Assembly (NCBI GenBank): GCA_002254565.1
Contig: NJEG01000021.1
Span: 1-36,030 of the forward strand
Source: Candidatus Altarchaeales archaeon ex4484_2
GTDB taxonomy: Archaea > Altiarchaeota > Altiarchaeia > IMC4 > QMZM01
Reading direction: 5' to 3'
DNA: 36,030 nucleotides
Of the stretch, positions 32,630-36,030 are shown piece by piece; position 1 is the stretch's first letter; every line of letters starts with the position of its first letter. The notes under the pieces are model-generated. The model saw only the letters and a program-made list of their open reading frames with translations. It made no database searches and was not told the origin of the DNA. A program made the translations under genes and the position numbers.

Positions 32630-32868
32630 GCTCTGACCTTCAAGGTAGTTAATGCGACATTCTGGACGGAAGGGATTTCTTCTTTTGCCTCAATTCTATC
32701 CCTTATATGCAGCCTCATCGCATCCCTCAGATTCTCGAGAACCTCCTCATAGGTCTCTCCCTGCGTGTAGCATCCCTGCAAGATTGGGCAGGACGCAAAG
32801 TATCCCTCATCAGCCTTCTCGATAATAACCGGGAACTCAAATATTTTATCCACTACTCTTTTTTTCAT
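32626..32868 (-). CDS. hicB: HicB antitoxin
   Basis: This 80-residue protein has the degenerate RNase H-like HicB fold: FPVIIEKADEGYFASCPILQGCYTQGETYEEVLENLRDAMRLHI. No C-terminal ribbon-helix-helix or HTH domain is present, so DNA binding must come from elsewhere or be absent. It neutralises HicA. It starts with ATG, with the A/T-rich TTTAAGCAATAAATAC on its strand about 15-30 bases upstream as possible promoter. Confidence 0.92.
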   Translation of the reverse strand: MKKRVVDKIFEFPVIIEKADEGYFASCPILQGCYTQGETYEEVLENLRDAMRLHIRDRIEAKEEIPSVQNVALTTLKVRA

Positions 32869-32928
32869 TTTCTGATATTATTTAGTATTTATTGCTTAAA
32901 TTACTGACTAATAGGGAGGGTGGGGTTG

Positions 32929-32961
32929 ATAAGGGCAGGAACCGTAGGTGCATGCCCTTAT
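32929..32961. repeat. Nine-bp stem-loop abutting the attachment-like repeat
   Basis: ATAAGGGCA and TGCCCTTAT form a perfect nine-base-pair inverted repeat around a 15-base loop. The stem ends at 32961, and the 22-bp tRNA-derived repeat begins at the very next base. It may be a recombinase-arm site or a transcript-ending hairpin. Confidence 0.65.
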
Positions 32962-32983
32962 GTTCAAATCCCTCCGGCGGCAT
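32962..32983 (+). repeat. Attachment-like repeat, second copy
   Basis: This is an orphan 22-base copy of the tRNA-Phe 3' end. The preceding sequence does not complete the T stem (TTATG instead of GAGGG), so this is not a second tRNA gene. Confidence 0.85.
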
Positions 32984-33007
32984 ATCTCTTTTTCTTTAAG
33001 GAAAAGC

Positions 33008-33913
33008 TCACATCCCGCAGATTAGGGGTGTCATATATACCTCTATTATCCCCGCCAGCAGGAGGATGACAGCTGACAGCACCACAAGGTCTATGGAGTC
33101 TATGGTTACGTCTATGAACTCTCCTCTAATCTTGACCCCGTGTCTTGCCACCGCAACAGAGATGATCCCCCCGCCCAGCGCTCCCAGGAAGTAGGCTGAT
33201 ATCTCCGGTATCCCGTGTATGAGGTAGCAAAAGCTTATACTGAAGGAGCCGAAGTAGTTGTAGAGGAAGTCGATGTTTCCCAGGGGAGCGTATCTTATCA
33301 GTGCGTTCCTGATTGCGATGCCAATAGCCACCCCCACGATGGATGCATTGAGTGTTAGGATAAAGATGGCTCCACTCCCATAGAGGAAGGAGAATATTAT
33401 GCAAAAAACCCATACCCTGAAGTTGTTTTCGAGTATGGTGAACAAAGTGTTCGTGGATTCCTGGTTGAATCCTGTCATGTCCCCTGCGGTTGATATTACC
33501 CTGATTCTTTTTATCTCGTTTATCTGGAAGCTGAACAGGTTTTCTTCCATATCCACGGGTAGTATGATGTACCAGAAGGTGTAGGAGACCACCATTCCAA
33601 GGAAAAGGGCTACGAAGAGGGACAGGGCTTTCCCGTGTTCTTTTATAAGGAATGTTTCTTGGTGTGTTTTCCTATGCCTCTTCTGCAGGGAGTGGATGAG
33701 TTTCTCATCTTTTTCCTCCTCCAGCTGCAGGGTCTTGTACATTATTACCACAAGAGGTATGGTTGTGAGGAATATGCTGGCGAAGCTTGATTGGGAGCCG
33801 AAGGTGAAGTATGCCAGGAGTAATCCTATGCTTGAATAGATAAGACCGACATAGAACATGTCCCTGGGTGTTTTCTCAGCCTTCAGGGGGTCTACGATGG
33901 ATTCGAGTACCAT
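33008..33913 (-). CDS. SpoIIM-family (stage II sporulation protein M) membrane protein
   Basis: This 301-residue multi-pass membrane protein is of the SpoIIM/DUF95 family, widespread in archaea that do not sporulate. About five to seven helices are visible. Typical blocks are NTLFTILENNFRVWVFCIIFSFLYGSGAIFILTLNASIVGVAIG and LIHGIPEISAYFLGALGGGIIS. The N-terminal quarter adds two helices and a charged loop (LEEEKDEKLIHSLQKRHRKTHQE). Roles in membrane remodelling have been proposed for the family, but the archaeal function is unknown. It is transcribed toward the hicBA element. Confidence 0.88.
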   Translation of the reverse strand: MVLESIVDPLKAEKTPRDMFYVGLIYSSIGLLLAYFTFGSQSSFASIFLTTIPLVVIMYKTLQLEEEKDEKLIHSLQKRHRKTHQETFLIKEHGKALSLFVALFLGMVVSYTFWYIILPVDMEENLFSFQINEIKRIRVISTAGDMTGFNQESTNTLFTILENNFRVWVFCIIFSFLYGSGAIFILTLNASIVGVAIGIAIRNALIRYAPLGNIDFLYNYFGSFSISFCYLIHGIPEISAYFLGALGGGIISVAVARHGVKIRGEFIDVTIDSIDLVVLSAVILLLAGIIEVYMTPLICGM

Positions 33914-34001
33914 GTTTATCGATAAAGAATAGTGTAGATCTAGTATATATCCTTTAGTTTGGTTTCTTTTATTGAGTTATAGAGTATAGTCTTACTTCAT
34001 A

Positions 34002-34037
34002 ATAACCAAGAAATTTACTTCGTAAACTTCTTGTTAT
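34002..34037. repeat. Long imperfect hairpin upstream of membrane-protein gene
   Basis: ATAAC-AAGAA-TTTAC and GTAAA-TTCTT-GTTAT form three five-base-pair blocks, separated by a one-base bulge and one mismatch, around the three-base loop TTC. It lies between the divergent SpoIIM and membrane-protein genes. Possible roles are RNA processing, regulation or protein binding. Confidence 0.6.
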
Positions 34038-34095
34038 CGTGGGAGGTCTTTTTGTTTACTTTATGACTTTATGATGTTATTATCTATTATTTTTT

Positions 34096-34132
34096 TAGGC
34101 GGATTGTTAATATTTTTATACCTCCGCGCCTA
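34096..34132 (+). promoter_or_regulatory. TATA element flanked by an inverted repeat
   Basis: TAGGCGGA (34096-34103) and TCCGCGCCTA (34123-34132) are inverted repeats differing by one extra G. They bracket ATTTTTATA, a TATA-like element about 25-30 bases before the ATG at 34144. A regulator bound across both arms would cover the TATA element, so this looks like a repressor operator. The GC-rich arms stand out from the A/T-rich surroundings. Confidence 0.5.
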
Positions 34133-34143
34133 AATAGGTTTCT

Positions 34144-35583
34144 ATGGGAACAGATAAAAAATCAGCAGCCGTTATTTTCTCGCTAACACTCCTGGAGTTG
34201 CTGTTACTCCATGCATTCGGGTGGCTTCAGTTGTTCACGGGATTGCTTTTGGTTTACGTGCTTCCTGGTCTTTCATTAACTCTGTTGTTGTTCCACAGGA
34301 ATAAACTGAACCTGCTCGAATATGCTGTATCAACAATCGTGTTGAGCCTGAGCTTAAATATTCTCACGATATTATCCTCCAACCTCCTGCTGGGTGTTCC
34401 CATCACCTATGCAACTGTAACCACACAAATACTTGCAGTGTCTTCATGTTTCCTGCTGGGGTATCTCTTCCTCCGTTTCAGGTCATGGGATGGAAGCCAT
34501 GCGCTGGGGCTGGGGGTGGGGGGTTGGCAGGTTATTGCCTTAACAGCAGCTCTGCTGTTCATTTCATACACCACATACATGATCCACGAAGACTACATGT
34601 TTCCGTTACACAGCGACGAGTGGCAGGATCTTGCCCGGGCAACGTCTATCATTGAACACAGGAACATAGTAATGCGCAACCCATATCTGAAAGAGGAAAC
34701 ACACCAATTTGATTTGGAAATCGGCTTCAACCTCTTCCTTGCTGAGTTCTTCATTTTGACGGGTGTGGATCCGGTGTTGTTCTACCAGTATCTGCCGGCT
34801 ATTACTTCCTTAATCGCCGGATTAGCTCTTTTCGTATTCGTTTATGAACTATTCGGGGATTTTTATCCAGCGTTCCTGTCGACTGTGTTCCTGGCAGGTC
34901 TTAAGGGAACGATTTTTTTACTCGGCACATGGTTTATGGTGGCTATGTCTTTGAGCATACCGTTCATCTATTTTATCCTGTATTGTCTGACCCGGGCTCT
35001 AAAAGACAATAGCTTACCCTTTTATCTAGCAACATCTGTTTCACTTTTGGCCTTGACTGTGATACACCCTGGCATGGGCTCATTTCTTTACCTGACAGTA
35101 GTGTTATATCTTGCCGGGTTGCTGGTTTACCTGCTCCTGAAGAGGGAGATAGATTTTAGTTTCAGAAAAACATGTGTATGTTTTGCTGGTGTTTCCGTGA
35201 TCTTTCTGCTCCCCCTGGCTTCGTTCGCTTATTCTCTGGGACTGCTTTGGAGGGATTCTCTCCACGAGACCGTCAGGTATTTCTTCACGGAGTTCATAGT
35301 CTTCGGCAGGCTTCTACAGTATGATGGAGTATATGAGCCCCTGTTCCTTTATGAATTCTACGGCCCTGTTGCTTCCGTGTTAGCTGTTGCTGGGTTATTT
35401 TTTTTCGTGTACAGGGGGAGGGGGGGTGTTGTTTCAGCGGCCTTGTTTCTTTCATTGGTGAATCTCGTATTGTACCAGTTTGAAGGCTTTAATCTGTTCC
35501 TGTTTTATGAGCGGACTGTTTATTTCGTGTTGCTTTATTTTGTTATTCTCTCGGGGGCTGGGTTGTTCTCATGGGTTCTATAG
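34144..35583 (+). CDS. Multi-pass membrane protein, GT-C glycosyltransferase-like
   Basis: This 479-residue protein has about 11-13 hydrophobic helices. After the fourth to fifth helix a loop reads FPLHSDEWQDLARATSII, an acidic first-loop motif similar to GT-C lipid-linked sugar transferases, followed by FDLEIGFNLFLAEFFILTG and VIHPGMGSFLYL. The reading frame ends GAGLFSWVL just where a soluble C-terminal domain normally begins. That domain is found in another frame in the next feature, so the gene is probably frameshifted near 35550-35583. The donor and acceptor are unknown. It may build surface glycans. Confidence 0.7.
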   Translation: MGTDKKSAAVIFSLTLLELLLLHAFGWLQLFTGLLLVYVLPGLSLTLLLFHRNKLNLLEYAVSTIVLSLSLNILTILSSNLLLGVPITYATVTTQILAVSSCFLLGYLFLRFRSWDGSHALGLGVGGWQVIALTAALLFISYTTYMIHEDYMFPLHSDEWQDLARATSIIEHRNIVMRNPYLKEETHQFDLEIGFNLFLAEFFILTGVDPVLFYQYLPAITSLIAGLALFVFVYELFGDFYPAFLSTVFLAGLKGTIFLLGTWFMVAMSLSIPFIYFILYCLTRALKDNSLPFYLATSVSLLALTVIHPGMGSFLYLTVVLYLAGLLVYLLLKREIDFSFRKTCVCFAGVSVIFLLPLASFAYSLGLLWRDSLHETVRYFFTEFIVFGRLLQYDGVYEPLFLYEFYGPVASVLAVAGLFFFVYRGRGGVVSAALFLSLVNLVLYQFEGFNLFLFYERTVYFVLLYFVILSGAGLFSWVL

Positions 35584-35590
35584 GGTGAGG

Positions 35591-35920
35591 ATGGATAAAC
35601 AGATCACGGTAGATGATTATAGGGCGATGAGGTGGCTTTCCACTGTGGCCGGGCATAGGGTGGTGATGGCACATCCCCGGATTTCGGATGCCATATATCC
35701 TGTTAGCGGGAATTATGTGGTCAGCCCGATGTCTCATTCCTTTAGCGGGGTGGATTCCCGGATAAATGACGTGAACCGTTTTTTTCTGGCGAACTGCAGC
35801 GATAAGATGTCTTTGCTGGAGAGGTATGATGTCGACTACGTTTATTTCAGGTTCCGGATGGGGTGTGGTTTTCTGAGGGAGGTCTATAATGATTCCGTCT
35901 ACTTATATCAAGTTAGCTGA
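35591..35920 (+). pseudogene. C-terminal soluble domain of the membrane protein, out of frame
   Basis: This 109-residue segment begins MDKQITVDDYRAMRWLSTVAGHRVVMAHPRISDAIYPVSG. This is the pattern of the extracytoplasmic C-terminal domain that follows the last helix in GT-C-like membrane proteins (D-Y-x-A-M-x-W-L). The frame differs by one base from the 34144 gene, and in-frame sequence just upstream (GFYRVR) could join it to GLFSW with a single-base change. An ATG preceded closely by GGTGAGG allows separate translation, so it might be expressed alone. A mutation or sequencing indel is the simpler explanation. Confidence 0.55.
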
Positions 35921-35922
35921 GT

Positions 35923-36030
35923 TTATTTGTTCATTGTTCTGTAGATAACGAACATCAGAATCAATCCTATTGCTGCGATGGTTACTATGCTGATTTCGAG
36001 GGGTATGGTGGTTGGGGGTTGGGGTGTTGT
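35923..36030 (-). CDS. C-terminal end of a probable cell-surface protein (partial)
   Basis: Thirty-five codons on the minus strand, open to the window edge. A Thr/Pro-rich linker (TTPQPPTTIP) leads to one hydrophobic segment (ISIVTIAAIGLILMFVIY) and a short basic tail (RTMNK, stop). This is the usual C-terminal anchor layout of archaeal surface or S-layer-like proteins. The rest lies beyond 36030. It converges on the membrane-protein gene with two bases between stops. Confidence 0.65.
   Translation of the reverse strand, partial: TTPQPPTTIPLEISIVTIAAIGLILMFVIYRTMNK

Larger units (their letters stand above)
32333..32983. mobile_element. Mini integrated element at tRNA-Phe carrying hicBA
   Basis: A perfect 22-bp direct repeat spans the T loop to the end of tRNA-Phe plus one base (32333-32354). 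It recurs at 32962-32983, about 630 bp downstream. This is the geometry left by archaeal integrases: intact tRNA on one side, 3' fragment on the other. The interior contains only hicB and hicA and short non-coding ends, with no integrase. It may be a passenger cassette mobilised in trans or the remnant of a larger element after deletion. Confidence 0.7.

Noticed and set aside
32929-32983. Second tRNA gene
   Set aside because: Only the 3' end of tRNA-Phe is duplicated. The T stem is mismatched and no D or anticodon arm is present, so it is an attachment-like fragment.
1-36030. CRISPR array or replication origin
   Set aside because: No regularly spaced palindromic repeats with unique spacers were seen. 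The only tandem array (12-116) is coding. No cdc6/orc1 gene or origin-recognition-box cluster was recognised.

Overview
This window is archaeal chromosome. The evidence is the archaeal forms of FtsZ, SecE, Spt5/NusG and ribosomal protein L11, together with L35Ae, a four-subunit pyruvate:ferredoxin oxidoreductase, inositol-1-phosphate synthase plus archaetidylinositol-phosphate synthase, ribose-1,5-bisphosphate isomerase, and an NFACT/RqcH protein. A/T-rich TATA-like boxes lie about 25-35 bases before many start codons. The gene set looks euryarchaeal or related to deep lineages such as Altiarchaeota, but no rRNA or marker tree is available here, so the lineage is not settled.

Layout. 1-2434: a long repetitive coiled-coil gene, cut by the window start and frameshifted near its end. 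2446-7728: housekeeping genes (SLOG-fold protein, TraB membrane protein, Upf1/IGHMBP2-like helicase, DRG GTPase, DUF202 membrane protein). 7734-12087: two divergent operons. The minus operon carries R15P isomerase then the C-terminal half of RqcH/NFACT. The plus operon carries ornithine carbamoyltransferase, the N-terminal half of RqcH/NFACT, and a phosphodiesterase. The split RqcH is the most striking observation in the window. 12061-17686: an accessory island with a truncated isochorismatase-family gene, a hairpin-rich non-coding stretch, an AlkD-like plus radical SAM pair, an IS1634-like insertion sequence, a compact operon of four unrecognised small genes, and a hairpin-rich intergenic region.

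17696-22864: a grpE-dnaK-dnaJ chaperone operon interrupted by a DNA methyltransferase gene and a VapBC-type toxin-antitoxin pair. DnaK has lost its C-terminal lid at the junction, and the methyltransferase has lost its start. 22903-26503: a small membrane protein, a PadR regulator divergent from the inositol-lipid operon, and two coiled-coil genes (the second COG1340-like). 26505-31896: the ftsZ-secE-spt5-rpl11 cluster and the porCDAB operon, all on the minus strand. 32011-32983: L35Ae, tRNA-Phe, and a tiny hicBA element bracketed by a 22-bp duplication of the tRNA-Phe 3' end, which looks like an attachment-site pair. 33008-36030: a SpoIIM-family membrane protein, a frameshifted multi-pass membrane protein resembling GT-C glycosyltransferases, and the C-terminal end of a probable cell-surface protein.

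The core genes cover energy metabolism, arginine and nucleotide metabolism, lipid headgroup synthesis, division, transcription elongation, secretion and ribosome quality control. The accessory genes (two toxin-antitoxin pairs, methyltransferase, IS, DNA-repair pair, unknown operon) sit at three points: the island, the chaperone operon and the tRNA gene. Several broken genes (coiled-coil, dnaK/methyltransferase, membrane protein) may be real or may be assembly or indel errors, and read data would be needed to decide.
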